Below, piece by piece: positions 52,836 through 61,736 of a DNA stretch of 64,000 bases. Origin of the DNA: Gordonia zhaorongruii. Lineage in GTDB: Bacteria; Actinomycetota; Actinomycetes; Mycobacteriales; Mycobacteriaceae. A model generated the notes under the pieces. That model saw only the letters and a program-made list of their open reading frames with translations. It was not told the origin of the DNA and did no database searches. Position numbers and translations under genes: made by a program. The DNA lies in contig NZ_CP041763.1 of NCBI RefSeq assembly GCF_007559005.1, positions 2,760,463 through 2,824,462 on the forward strand, read 5' to 3'. Positions within the stretch are counted from its first letter, which is position 1. Each line of letters opens with the position of its first letter.

Positions 52836-55800
52836 GATTCTCGACCCTCTCGCCACCGCATCTGCCATCGAGAGCGGCTACAAGCGGTACATCACCAGCA
52901 TCCTGTCGCCCAATGATCCCGATCTGGCGTCTCGGTTCCGCGACGTCGTCAACTCGACGACGTCGCTCACGAAGGGCCCGATTCTCGAGATCATGCCCCC
53001 GTACGCGCCCGGTGCGACACTTCAGGACCTCATCGACGAGGGGGTACTCACACCCGGGTTCGTGAAGCTGGGCGGTCCGGAGCTGCCTCTCGACCGGCCC
53101 CTCTACCGGCACCAGGAAAGTGCCATCCGAAAGGCGACTGCTGGACGAAACATCGTCGTCACGACGGGAACAGGCTCGGGCAAGACCGAGAGCTTTCTGC
53201 TGCCGATTTTCAATCAACTTGCATCCGAGCACACGGACGGGACGCTCGGCCCCGGTGTTCGAGCCCTGCTCCTTTACCCGATGAATGCACTCGCCAACGA
53301 CCAGCTCAAGAGACTACGGAAGCTCCTCGCCCAGTACCCCGAGATCACCTTCGGCAGGTACACCGGTGAGACCAAGCAAACTCGCGACGAGGCCCTGGCG
53401 AATTTCCGCTCGTTGAACCCCGACGAGAAGCGGCTTCCCAACGAGCTTCTGAGCCGGGAGGAGATTCAGGAGTCGCCTCCGCACATCCTGCTCACGAACT
53501 ACGCGATGCTCGAGTATCTGCTGCTCCGCCCCCGGGACACCGCGCTGTTCGAGTCCGCGTCGGGTCAGACGTGGCGATCCATCGCACTCGACGAGGCTCA
53601 CGTCTACGACGGCGCTCAGGCCGCCGAGGTGGGGCTCCTCCTGCGCCGCCTCCAGGACCGCGTCGCCCCGGACTTCCCGCTGCAGTGCATCGCGACCTCG
53701 GCGTCGCTCGACGGCGATACCGAGGAAGTGACGACGTTCGCATCCAAACTGTTCAACACGACTTTCGAGTACGAGGCGTCGCCCGATCGGCAGGACGTGG
53801 TCCACGCGGAGCGGCTGCCGCACACTACCGACAGCGACTGGACGCTGCACCCGGACGATCTGTTCCGCGTTCTCGACGGGACCGTCGACGATTGGGGCAT
53901 CACCACCTCCGACGAGCCGGACCTCGACCTCCTCGTCGATTTGTCAGGGCACGACTCCGCGGCGGCTGCCCTCGACCACGAGTCCACGGTCGTCGCATTG
54001 CGTGACCGCCTCGTCAACGCACCCGATGACATCCACGCGATCGCCGCAGAACTGTGGCCCGATCGGGATGACGCGCTCGCGGGCCTCGAAGGGATCGTCC
54101 GCCTCTCGGCGGGCGTCAAACTCGACAACGGGCACCCGGTACTCGCCGCGCGGTACCACTTCTTCGTCCGCGCCACCGAGGGCGCGTACACCTGTCTATC
54201 GCCGACGGGTCCGCACGTCCACCTGTCGCGGCACGAGACATGTCCCGATTGCGCGGCTGCTGTCTTCGAGTTCGCCACCTGCACGACGTGCGGAACCGTC
54301 CACCTCGCCGGTCACATCGACGAACAGCGGAGCAAACTCCTTCCGGTCACACCTAGGGACCCCCGCGCGCGGTGGTTCTCCCTCATCGACGGCGACTCGG
54401 TGACTGTGGACGAGGACGATGCGACTCTCGATGACGAGGTCAAGGAGCGCGCAGCCAAGCAGAACTGGGTGTGCACCGGATGCGGATTCCTCACCGCCAG
54501 TGGAAACGTCCCATGCCAGGACAACTGCGGCCAGGCCGATATGCGCCCGATCCTCGCCCTGCAGACATCTGCCAAAGGACTGGGTACCTGCGCTCATTGC
54601 GGTAGTCGGAAGCCGAACCTCGTGCGGCGCCTGGATCTCGGCAGCGACGCACCATCGGCGGTCGTGACCACCTCGCTCTACCAACAGCTTCCGAAGGCGC
54701 GCGACCAGTCGGCGAGTCTGATCGGAGAGGGGCGCAAGCTCCTGATGTTCAGCGACTCACGTCAGGCCGCCGCCTACGCGGCGCCCTACCTCAATACCAC
54801 GTACTCCCGGCTCATCGAGCGTCGCGTGCTCGCGATGGCGCTGGAGTCCGAGTACTTCCGGAGAGAGGCCGCCAGCGTCTCCGATCTCGTCAGCATCAGC
54901 AAGACGATCGCGACGAAGGCCAATCTCTTCCTGCCCACCGCCACCAAGTTCGAGACCGACCGCGACGTGGCGACGTGGCTAATGTCCGACCTCGTCGGCA
55001 CCGATATCCGTCAGTCCCTCGAGGGCCTCGGCGTGATGCACGTGGCCATGCGGATCGACGACTCCGCAGTTGTACCCAAGCCCCTCACCGACGCTTTCGG
55101 TGAGCACGGAGCGCGAGCGCTCCTCCAGCAGCTCGCGTCGATGACCAGGCGGCAGGGAGCGATCACCATGCCGGACGGCGTGGACGCCAAAGACAGTCGC
55201 TTCGGTCCGCGCAACGGCGCTGTCTCACTCAAGCCCGATGCCTCCGACCGGCGGAACAGAGTCCTCTCCTGGAGTCCCACACGCGGAACGAACAAGCGGC
55301 TGAACTACCTCCAGCGCGTACTCGCCACACAGGGGCGGGAGACCGAGGCGGCAGAGATGCTGCGGCGGATCTGGACCGTGCTGGAAGCCCCGGCACGAGC
55401 CGGTGGGCCCGGCGTGTCGTGGCTGCTGCCCAACAGCCCCACGGCGGGACGCCACCAACTCAATCATCTGATGCTCGAGCTGCGCACCGCCGACGGATGC
55501 GAGTGGTGGCAGTGCGATCGATGCCGCGCGATCACGGCGCATAACGCCGCCGACGTCTGCCCGACGCTCAACTGCGTGGGCCGACTCGAATCGATGCCTC
55601 CGCAGGCCGGACCAGAAGACGACAATCATTACCGGCACCTGTACCGGACACTCAGCCTCGCACCGATGGCGGCGATGGAGCACACCGCGCAGTGGACCTC
55701 CGAAGAAGCGCTGAATGTGCAGAACAACTTCATTCGCGGCGACGTCAACGTACTGTCCTGCTCCACCACTTTCGAGCTCGGCGTGGACGTCGGCGATCTG

Positions 55801-57519
55801 CAGGCGGTGGTTCTGCGGAACATGCCGCCGCGAACCGCCAACTACGTGCAGCGCGCGGGACGCGCTGGCCGGCGCGTCGATTCCGCGGCGTTCGTGACGA
55901 CATTCGCACAACGACGCTCGCGCGACCTCACTCGTTTCCAGGACCCTGTCGGAATGATCAACGGGACCATGCGCGTGCCGTGGGTGCCGATACTCAACGA
56001 ACGCATCGCGCGCCGCCATGTCCATTCGATCGTCTTCGCGGCGTTCTTCCGGCACCTCGCCGAAGACGACGGGATCTCGCTGCGTTCGATAGACGACCTG
56101 TTCAGGTCCCATAGTGACAATGGACGGCCCCTCGAACTCTGGCGCCGTGTGGAACCGTTCCTCGATCCGGTACCCGGTCATGTCGACGATTCCATCGCGC
56201 GCGTGGTTCCGATCGAACTGCACCACGAGCTCGGTCTCAACGACCAGTCGTGGGTGAGCACCCTCGTGGACGACCTGCACAGCATCGCCACCGAGTACCA
56301 AGCCGAGAACGATTTCATCGAGCAGAAGATCGACGAGGCCGCGAATGAGAAAAACTTCGGCTTCGCGAGGCACCTCCAGTACACGCTCAAGACCATCAGC
56401 GGTCGTCCGCTCATCGGTTCACTGGCGCAGAAGAACGTACTGCCCAAGTACGGCTTCCCCGTCGACACGGTGTCGCTTCGCACCAATCACTCCTCCGATC
56501 CGGCGGGCGTGAAACTGGAACTGGACCGCGACCTCTCCCTGGCGATCCGCGACTACGCGCCCGGAAACCAGGTGGTGGCGGCAGGCAAGATCTGGACTTC
56601 GCGGGCGCTCGCGTGCCCTCCCGGTAAGTCGTTCGAGACGCGCGAGTACCTGATCTGCTCCAACTGCGATGCCGTCCGAACGGCTCTGCAACTCGAGGAC
56701 GTCACCGCGTGCGACGTGTGCGACTCCCGACTCGATCCGTCGAAGAAGCGGACCATGATCATTCCGGAGTTCGGGTTCCTGGTGGAACCCGATGTCCAGG
56801 AAGTCTCCTCCGCGCCACCGCAGCGCCGGACCGGCGGCCAGTCGTTCGTCGAGGATCCGGGCGAATCGCGCCTCACCGTACGACTGAAGGGCAATGAGCC
56901 CACCAGCGCCACCGCCGGTGTGAAAGCCCGGATGTGCGTGGTGTCGTACGGGGTCGGGGCCGGCTTCATGGTGTGCCAACTGTGCGGGTGGGCCAAGCCG
57001 AAGGAAGGCGATAAGGGGTTCGCCCACCAGAACGTGCTCACCGGCAAAGACTGCTCGGGCGGATTCGCCATCCGCAGTCTCGGGCACCGGTACCAGACCG
57101 ATTCCGCAGAGGTCGTCTCGCACGCTCTGACCAATGTCCCCCGGGACGATCTGTACTCGCTGATGTACGCACTCCTGGAAGGCGCGTCCGAAGAGCTGGA
57201 GATCAGCCGCGACGACATCGACGCCACTCTGTCGTACTCGAATCGACAGAGGTCCATCGTGCTGTTCGACACAGTTCCGGCGGGAGCCGGCGCGTCCCGG
57301 AACATAGTCCGGGAGTTTCCTCGAGTCCTGGCTGCATCACTGAAACGCGTGCAGAACTGCGATTGCGGCGAGGAAACGTCCTGTTTCGGCTGCCTTCGAG
57401 GCTCCTACAACGATGCGCACCACGAGGAGCTCTCACGACGCGGCGCCATCACCCTGCTCGAGCGCATGCTCGACTTCAGCGAAGTCGAGAAGGAGACGTT
57501 CGAACCTGAACCCGTGTGA
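52828..57519 (+). CDS. Second YprA/DruE-like helicase with zinc ribbons and DUF1998
   Basis: 1563 residues from GTG 52828, with AAAGGAG eight bases upstream; it overlaps the previous gene by eight bases. Q-motif RHQESAI (94-100), Walker A GTGSGKTES (114-122), DEAH box (255-258) followed by VYDGAQAAEVGLLLRRL, and C-domain motifs FELGVDVGDL and YVQRAGRAGRR (about 980-1015). Cys clusters occur at CPDCAAAVFEFATCTTCG, CTGCG, CAHCG, CDRC, CSNC and CQLCG. The C-terminal DUF1998/MZB region has LFDTVPAGAGASR and CDCGEETSCFGC (about 1470-1520). It is clearly related to the 2136-residue helicase but lacks its nuclease-like extension. The YprA branch (MrfA) translocates 3'-5' on DNA. Confidence 0.86.
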   Translation: MNEILDPLATASAIESGYKRYITSILSPNDPDLASRFRDVVNSTTSLTKGPILEIMPPYAPGATLQDLIDEGVLTPGFVKLGGPELPLDRPLYRHQESAIRKATAGRNIVVTTGTGSGKTESFLLPIFNQLASEHTDGTLGPGVRALLLYPMNALANDQLKRLRKLLAQYPEITFGRYTGETKQTRDEALANFRSLNPDEKRLPNELLSREEIQESPPHILLTNYAMLEYLLLRPRDTALFESASGQTWRSIALDEAHVYDGAQAAEVGLLLRRLQDRVAPDFPLQCIATSASLDGDTEEVTTFASKLFNTTFEYEASPDRQDVVHAERLPHTTDSDWTLHPDDLFRVLDGTVDDWGITTSDEPDLDLLVDLSGHDSAAAALDHESTVVALRDRLVNAPDDIHAIAAELWPDRDDALAGLEGIVRLSAGVKLDNGHPVLAARYHFFVRATEGAYTCLSPTGPHVHLSRHETCPDCAAAVFEFATCTTCGTVHLAGHIDEQRSKLLPVTPRDPRARWFSLIDGDSVTVDEDDATLDDEVKERAAKQNWVCTGCGFLTASGNVPCQDNCGQADMRPILALQTSAKGLGTCAHCGSRKPNLVRRLDLGSDAPSAVVTTSLYQQLPKARDQSASLIGEGRKLLMFSDSRQAAAYAAPYLNTTYSRLIERRVLAMALESEYFRREAASVSDLVSISKTIATKANLFLPTATKFETDRDVATWLMSDLVGTDIRQSLEGLGVMHVAMRIDDSAVVPKPLTDAFGEHGARALLQQLASMTRRQGAITMPDGVDAKDSRFGPRNGAVSLKPDASDRRNRVLSWSPTRGTNKRLNYLQRVLATQGRETEAAEMLRRIWTVLEAPARAGGPGVSWLLPNSPTAGRHQLNHLMLELRTADGCEWWQCDRCRAITAHNAADVCPTLNCVGRLESMPPQAGPEDDNHYRHLYRTLSLAPMAAMEHTAQWTSEEALNVQNNFIRGDVNVLSCSTTFELGVDVGDLQAVVLRNMPPRTANYVQRAGRAGRRVDSAAFVTTFAQRRSRDLTRFQDPVGMINGTMRVPWVPILNERIARRHVHSIVFAAFFRHLAEDDGISLRSIDDLFRSHSDNGRPLELWRRVEPFLDPVPGHVDDSIARVVPIELHHELGLNDQSWVSTLVDDLHSIATEYQAENDFIEQKIDEAANEKNFGFARHLQYTLKTISGRPLIGSLAQKNVLPKYGFPVDTVSLRTNHSSDPAGVKLELDRDLSLAIRDYAPGNQVVAAGKIWTSRALACPPGKSFETREYLICSNCDAVRTALQLEDVTACDVCDSRLDPSKKRTMIIPEFGFLVEPDVQEVSSAPPQRRTGGQSFVEDPGESRLTVRLKGNEPTSATAGVKARMCVVSYGVGAGFMVCQLCGWAKPKEGDKGFAHQNVLTGKDCSGGFAIRSLGHRYQTDSAEVVSHALTNVPRDDLYSLMYALLEGASEELEISRDDIDATLSYSNRQRSIVLFDTVPAGAGASRNIVREFPRVLAASLKRVQNCDCGEETSCFGCLRGSYNDAHHEELSRRGAITLLERMLDFSEVEKETFEPEPV

Positions 57520-57621
57520 CCGCGAACCCTGAGAGAACCCTTGCAGTTCACGCCCTCCCGGCCCGTTTCCGCAGGGCACCCGGAGCGGTAACGCACGACA
57601 CATCGAACACCTGCAACGCAG

Positions 57622-57654
57622 AGATCCCCTCCGGCGACACACCGGAGGGGATCT
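57622..57654. terminator. Hairpin between the helicase operon and tRNA-Thr
   Basis: Perfect 13-bp arms (57622-57634 and 57642-57654) with a 7-base loop, about 100 bases after the last helicase gene and next to the 3' end of the tRNA. It lacks a T-run but can end transcription from both sides. Confidence 0.8.
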
Positions 57655-57659
57655 GGCTG

Positions 57660-57731
57660 AGCCCCCTGTCAGGATTGAACTGACGACCGCTCGCTTACAA
57701 GGCGAGTGCTCTACCACTGAGCTAAGGAGGC
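57660..57731 (-). tRNA. tRNA-Thr (anticodon TGT)
   Basis: The minus strand folds as a full cloverleaf: acceptor GCCTCCT pairs with AGGGGGC (one G-U pair), D-arm AGCTCAGTGGTAGAGC, anticodon stem CTCGC/GCGAG around the loop CTTGTAA (anticodon TGT, reading ACA), T-arm with GTTCAATCC. CCA is not encoded. Its 3' end faces the helicase operon. Confidence 0.95.
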
Positions 57732-57843
57732 GTGCGATGAAAGTATATCGGTCGCCTCTCGTGGAGCGGGACTAGCATCTAAGTCGGGCGGGGGCTCAGC
57801 CGGACCACGCACCAGACGACACCACTGAGAGGAGGCGCAAGCA

Positions 57844-59277
57844 GTGCGTGCGTTCCTACGTCGAGGACTCGACCGAGTTCTCGGCACCGCACAGGCGACC
57901 ATCGACACGATCGAGCCCGGCAGCATCGTCGTTGCGCCTCGTAAGCCGATCGCCCTCGACGACGAGGCCGCGATCACCGAGGTCCTCGATCTCGCGGCCA
58001 AGATCGGCGCCGTCCTCCTCGACTCGGGCACCGGTGCGATCGACACCCGCAGGCAGATCGAGTTCGTCGCAGGTATCTACGGCCTGGAGAACCTGGCGAT
58101 CGACGTGACCTACAACAGCATCGTGGTCTGCGCCCTGCGCGGCCACACTCTTCCGCCGGTGACGGCCCTGCGCACCGTCGAGTACCGCTCCATCGACTTC
58201 ACCCGCCTCGCACACGTCGACCGTCTGGTCCGTCGGATCCGGCAGCTCGCCATCACCCCGGCGACCGCTCACAGCATCGTCGACGAGATCATCACCAACC
58301 CGCACCCGTACCGGTACTGGATCGCCAACGCAGGCTGGGGCCTGATGGCATCGGGTATCTCGATTCTGCTGGGCGGCACCTTCATCGTCGGCCTCACCGC
58401 TTTCGTCATGACGGTGATGATCGTGACGATCAACCGGCGCATGGCGCGCGCCGGCATTCCGATGTTCTTCCAGCAACTCCTCGGCGGCTTCATCGCAGTG
58501 CTCCCCGCCGCGGCCATCTTCCATTGGCGCGAAGCCATCGGGATCGACTTCATTCCGGCGCAGCTGATCGCTGCGGGGATCGTCGTGCTCTTATCCGGCC
58601 TGTCCCTCGTCGGTTCGGTGCAGGACGCGATAACCGGCGCCCCGATCACCGGCACGGCCAGATTCGCGGAGGTCGTGCTGCTCACCGGTGGCATCCTCGC
58701 GGGCGTCGGTCTGGCCGTGCGGCTCGTCGAGGCGTTCGGCATCATCCTTCCCGGACTCGGCACCGAGATGCCGTTCGGCCCGGCCGACCTTCCCGCACGC
58801 ATCATCGGCGGCGCGATCGCCGCCGGATCGTTCGCGATCGGCAGCTACGCCGAGAAGCGCGCGATCCCGGTCGCGTTCGGTGCGGGAATCGTGAGCTCCG
58901 CCGTCGCCTTCGGGCTCGAACTCACCGACGCAGGCGGGATCGTGACGGCAGCCGTGGCCGCCGTCGTCGTCGGCCTCGTCGGTGGTCTCGCCGCCCGCCG
59001 CGCACTCACTCCACCATTGGTCGTGGCCGTCGCCGGCATCACGCCCCTGCTGCCCGGTCTCGCGATCTACCGTGGTCTGTACGGTCTCATGAGCGACCAG
59101 ACGCTCGACGGATTCGGCCAGGTGGCCGCCGCGGTGACCACCGGTTGCGCCCTCGCTGCGGGAGTCACCCTCGGTGAGTTCATCGCGCGCACGCTGCGCA
59201 GGCCGCAGTTGCCGAATCCACTCGTCCACATCCCGCGGCAGAACCTGATGGCGCACCGGAATCACCGGAACGCTTGA
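57844..59277 (+). CDS. ThrE-type threonine/serine exporter
   Basis: 477 residues from GTG 57844, with GAGAGGAGG upstream. The cytoplasmic N-terminal part of about 155 residues (DUF1212) has the family pattern LDLAAKIGAVLLDSGTG and YGLENLAIDVTYNSIVV; about ten membrane helices follow (DUF1212 core and DUF3815 at the C-terminus), for example WGLMASGISILLGGTFIVGL. Characterised members export threonine and serine. Similar in arrangement to Mtb Rv3737. It lies just past the tRNA. Confidence 0.9.
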   Translation: MRAFLRRGLDRVLGTAQATIDTIEPGSIVVAPRKPIALDDEAAITEVLDLAAKIGAVLLDSGTGAIDTRRQIEFVAGIYGLENLAIDVTYNSIVVCALRGHTLPPVTALRTVEYRSIDFTRLAHVDRLVRRIRQLAITPATAHSIVDEIITNPHPYRYWIANAGWGLMASGISILLGGTFIVGLTAFVMTVMIVTINRRMARAGIPMFFQQLLGGFIAVLPAAAIFHWREAIGIDFIPAQLIAAGIVVLLSGLSLVGSVQDAITGAPITGTARFAEVVLLTGGILAGVGLAVRLVEAFGIILPGLGTEMPFGPADLPARIIGGAIAAGSFAIGSYAEKRAIPVAFGAGIVSSAVAFGLELTDAGGIVTAAVAAVVVGLVGGLAARRALTPPLVVAVAGITPLLPGLAIYRGLYGLMSDQTLDGFGQVAAAVTTGCALAAGVTLGEFIARTLRRPQLPNPLVHIPRQNLMAHRNHRNA

Positions 59278-59318
59278 CCCTCACGCGACGGGAGGGACCA
59301 CGATCTTCAGGTGTGACG

Positions 59319-60092
59319 ATGACACGCACAGACCAGACCAGATGGACGGTGGGACAGCTCGCCGAGCTGTCCGGCGTGACAGTGCGCACTCTGCACCATT
59401 ACGACGAGATCGGGTTGCTGTCGCCTGCCGGCCGTTCCGCGGCCGGGTACCGCCTCTACGACGAGGCGGACCTGACCCGATTGCAGCAGATCGTGGTCTA
59501 CCGGCGTCTGGAGCTACCGCTCGACGAGATCGCCGATCTCCTCGACTCAGCGACAGGCCCCGTCGATCATCTGCGTCGCCAGCGTGCGGTCGTCACTGCC
59601 AGACTCGACGAACTCGGTGAGCTCGTCGAGGCGATCGATCATGCATTGGAGCGAGAGATGAACAACCGACCAGCCACCGACGACGACATGCGCGAGCTGT
59701 TCGGGCACGGGTTCTCCGACGAGTACCAGGTGGAGGCCGAGCAGCGCTGGGGCGACACTGAGGCCTGGACGCAGTCCGCTGCCCGGACTGCGCGGTACAC
59801 GAAGGCCGACTGGGCCGAGGTGAAGTCCGAGACCGACGCGATCAACGCCGATTTCGTCGCCGCCAAGCGCTCCGGTGCGCCGGCCGACGGCGACCGGGCC
59901 ATGTCGGTCGCCGAGCGCGCCCGTCTCCAGATTCACGAGCGGTTCTACGACTGCGACCACGAGTTCCACCGGTGCCTCGGCAACATGTACGTCGACGACG
60001 AGCGGTTCGCCGCAACCTACGAGGCAATGGAGCCGGGTCTGGCTCGGTACGTCCGGGATGCGATCCTCGCGAACGCCGACCGGAACGGGTAG
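59319..60092 (+). CDS. MerR-family regulator with TipAS domain (TipA-like)
   Basis: 257 residues from ATG 59319; a TTG at 59274 overlapping the exporter stop is a possible earlier start but adds residues not found in the family. Residues about 9-80 are a MerR winged helix (WTVGQLAELSGVTVRTLHHYDEIGLLSP), followed by a coiled-coil dimer helix and a TipAS-type ligand domain (AEQRWGDTEAW, HERFYDCDHEFHRCLGNMYVDDERF). TipA-type proteins bind antibiotics and switch on resistance genes. The target is not known; overlap with the ThrE gene suggests they share a transcript. Confidence 0.9.
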   Translation: MTRTDQTRWTVGQLAELSGVTVRTLHHYDEIGLLSPAGRSAAGYRLYDEADLTRLQQIVVYRRLELPLDEIADLLDSATGPVDHLRRQRAVVTARLDELGELVEAIDHALEREMNNRPATDDDMRELFGHGFSDEYQVEAEQRWGDTEAWTQSAARTARYTKADWAEVKSETDAINADFVAAKRSGAPADGDRAMSVAERARLQIHERFYDCDHEFHRCLGNMYVDDERFAATYEAMEPGLARYVRDAILANADRNG

Positions 60093-60116
60093 CCGACCCG
60101 GGGTAGAATCAGGCAC

Positions 60117-60275
60117 ATGCCTGCAAAAACCACTGAAGTCGTTGAAGAAGAGCTCGCACTCGCCGCCGAGACCGAGCTCTCCGCGCGGCGCGTGGTGGCC
60201 ACCTACGCCACCGACGCCGACGAGTGCCGGATGCTCCTGTCGATGCTGGGGATCGCTGCGGACGAGCCCGCCTGA
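60117..60275 (+). CDS. 52-residue acidic small protein upstream of otsA
   Basis: A short gene from ATG 60117 to TGA 60275, (M)PAKTTEVVEEELALAAET and onward to DADECRMLLSMLGIAADEPA. It is acidic, helix-rich and has no membrane segment. It ends four bases before the otsA start, and its 3' end supplies the otsA ribosome-binding region, so translation coupling is likely. TAGAAT at about 60104-60109 could be a -10 element. I do not recognise the family. Codon use is high-GC in third positions, as expected for a real gene. Confidence 0.6.
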   Translation: MPAKTTEVVEEELALAAETELSARRVVATYATDADECRMLLSMLGIAADEPA

Positions 60276-60278
60276 TCG

Positions 60279-61736
60279 ATGGCTTCAGTCGACGTGGCCT
60301 CCGCCGGCTCCGCAGTTGCCGCCGGCTCCGCAGTTGCTGATTTCGTCGTCGTCGCGAACCGTCTTCCGGTCGACAAGAAGGTCGATGCCGACGGGAACAT
60401 CACGTGGCAGCGTGCACCAGGCGGTCTCGTCACCGCCCTCACCCCGACCTTCGCCTCCCGTACGGGTGCGTGGGTCGGGTGGAGCGGTGTCGCAGACGCC
60501 GACGACCAGCCGCAGATCGACGGCATCCAGATCCATGCGGTGCCGCTGAGTTCGAGTGAGATCACCGACTACTACGAGGGCTTCGCCAACTCGACGCTCT
60601 GGCCGCTGTACCACGATCTGCTCGCCGAGCCGGTCTTCCGTCACGACTGGTGGGAGACCTACGTCGCGGTGAACCGCCGCTTCGCCGAGGCTGCGTCGAC
60701 GGCCGCATCCCGCAATGCCACGGTGTGGGTCCACGACTATCAGCTGCAGCTGGTCCCCGCGATGCTGCGCGAGCTGCGACCCGACCTGCGCATCGGGTTC
60801 TTCAATCACATCCCCTTCCCACCGTTCGAACTGTTCAGCCGGCTCCCGTGGCGCGAGGAACTCCTCCGCGGACTCCTCGGCGCCGACCTCGTCGGCTTCC
60901 ATCTGCCGGGTGGGGCGGAGAACTTCCTGACCATGACCCGGCGCGTCCTGCGCGCCGAGACCTCCCGCGACCCGGTAGGAGTGCGCGAGGAGTTCGGCAC
61001 CGTACAGGTCGGCGACCGGACCGTGCGGGTCGGCTCGTTCCCCATCTCCGTCGACTCCGCGAACGTGGCCGAGCAGGCCTCCCGCATGACCGATCGCGCC
61101 GCGGAGATCCGCACCGAGCTCGGCGACCCGAAGACCATCCTGCTGGGCGCGGACCGCCTGGACTACACGAAGGGCATCGACGTCCGCTTACGCGGCCTCG
61201 AGGGACTCTTCGCCGCCGGACGACTCGATCCGGCCGACACCGTTCTCGTGCAGCTGGCCAGTCCGAGTCGCGAACGCGTCGACAGCTACATCGAGATCCG
61301 CAACCGGATCGAGCGGACCGCGTCGCACATCAACGGCAAGTACGGAACCGTGACCGCACCGCCCGTGCGCTACCTGCTTCAGCCGGTGCCCCGCGACGAA
61401 CTGCTCGCCTACTTCCTCGCAGCCGACGTCATGCTGGTCACGCCCTTGCGGGACGGCATGAACCTGGTGGCCAAGGAGTACGCGGCCAGCCGGTCCGACC
61501 ACGGCGGCGCCCTCGTCCTCAGCGAGTTCACCGGTGCCGCAGCCGAGATGGCCGATGCCTACCAGCTGAACCCGTGGGACGAGCAGAACGTCATGGACGT
61601 GATGGAGCAGGCGATCACCGACGACGCCGACCGGAGGCGCGCTCGCATGGCCGCGCTGCACCGGGAGGTGCTGACCGACGACGTCGATCTGTGGTCACGC
61701 AGCTTCCTGGACGCCCTCGACGCATCGGCACGATGA
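60279..61736 (+). CDS. otsA: Trehalose-6-phosphate synthase OtsA
   Basis: 485 residues, GT20 family. Makes trehalose-6-phosphate from UDP- or ADP-glucose and glucose-6-phosphate. Family motifs: VVVANRLPV near residue 23, [41 protein letters not shown] and [10 protein letters not shown]. The N-terminus carries a duplicated [13 protein letters not shown] segment encoded by an 18-base tandem repeat. Product goes to OtsB, whose gene overlaps by four bases. Trehalose is needed for osmoprotection and for mycolate transport as trehalose mycolates. Confidence 0.96.
   Translation: MASVDVASAGSAVAAGSAVADFVVVANRLPVDKKVDADGNITWQRAPGGLVTALTPTFASRTGAWVGWSGVADADDQPQIDGIQIHAVPLSSSEITDYYEGFANSTLWPLYHDLLAEPVFRHDWWETYVAVNRRFAEAASTAASRNATVWVHDYQLQLVPAMLRELRPDLRIGFFNHIPFPPFELFSRLPWREELLRGLLGADLVGFHLPGGAENFLTMTRRVLRAETSRDPVGVREEFGTVQVGDRTVRVGSFPISVDSANVAEQASRMTDRAAEIRTELGDPKTILLGADRLDYTKGIDVRLRGLEGLFAAGRLDPADTVLVQLASPSRERVDSYIEIRNRIERTASHINGKYGTVTAPPVRYLLQPVPRDELLAYFLAADVMLVTPLRDGMNLVAKEYAASRSDHGGALVLSEFTGAAAEMADAYQLNPWDEQNVMDVMEQAITDDADRRRARMAALHREVLTDDVDLWSRSFLDALDASAR
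60303..60338 (+). repeat. 18-base tandem duplication in otsA
   Basis: Two adjacent copies (60303-60320 and 60321-60338) differ only in the last base. They add six residues to the OtsA N-terminus ahead of the conserved core. Confidence 0.85.

Noticed and set aside
31760-57519. Calling the operon classic DISARM
   Set aside because: The first two genes fit, but the single-chain helicase-DUF1998 proteins, the SF1 helicase, the 1577-residue protein and the lack of a separate DrmB and DrmC do not.
31760-57519. BREX or Dpd system
   Set aside because: No PglZ phosphatase, BrxC ATPase, Lon-like protease or queuosine-type transglycosylase (DpdA) is present.
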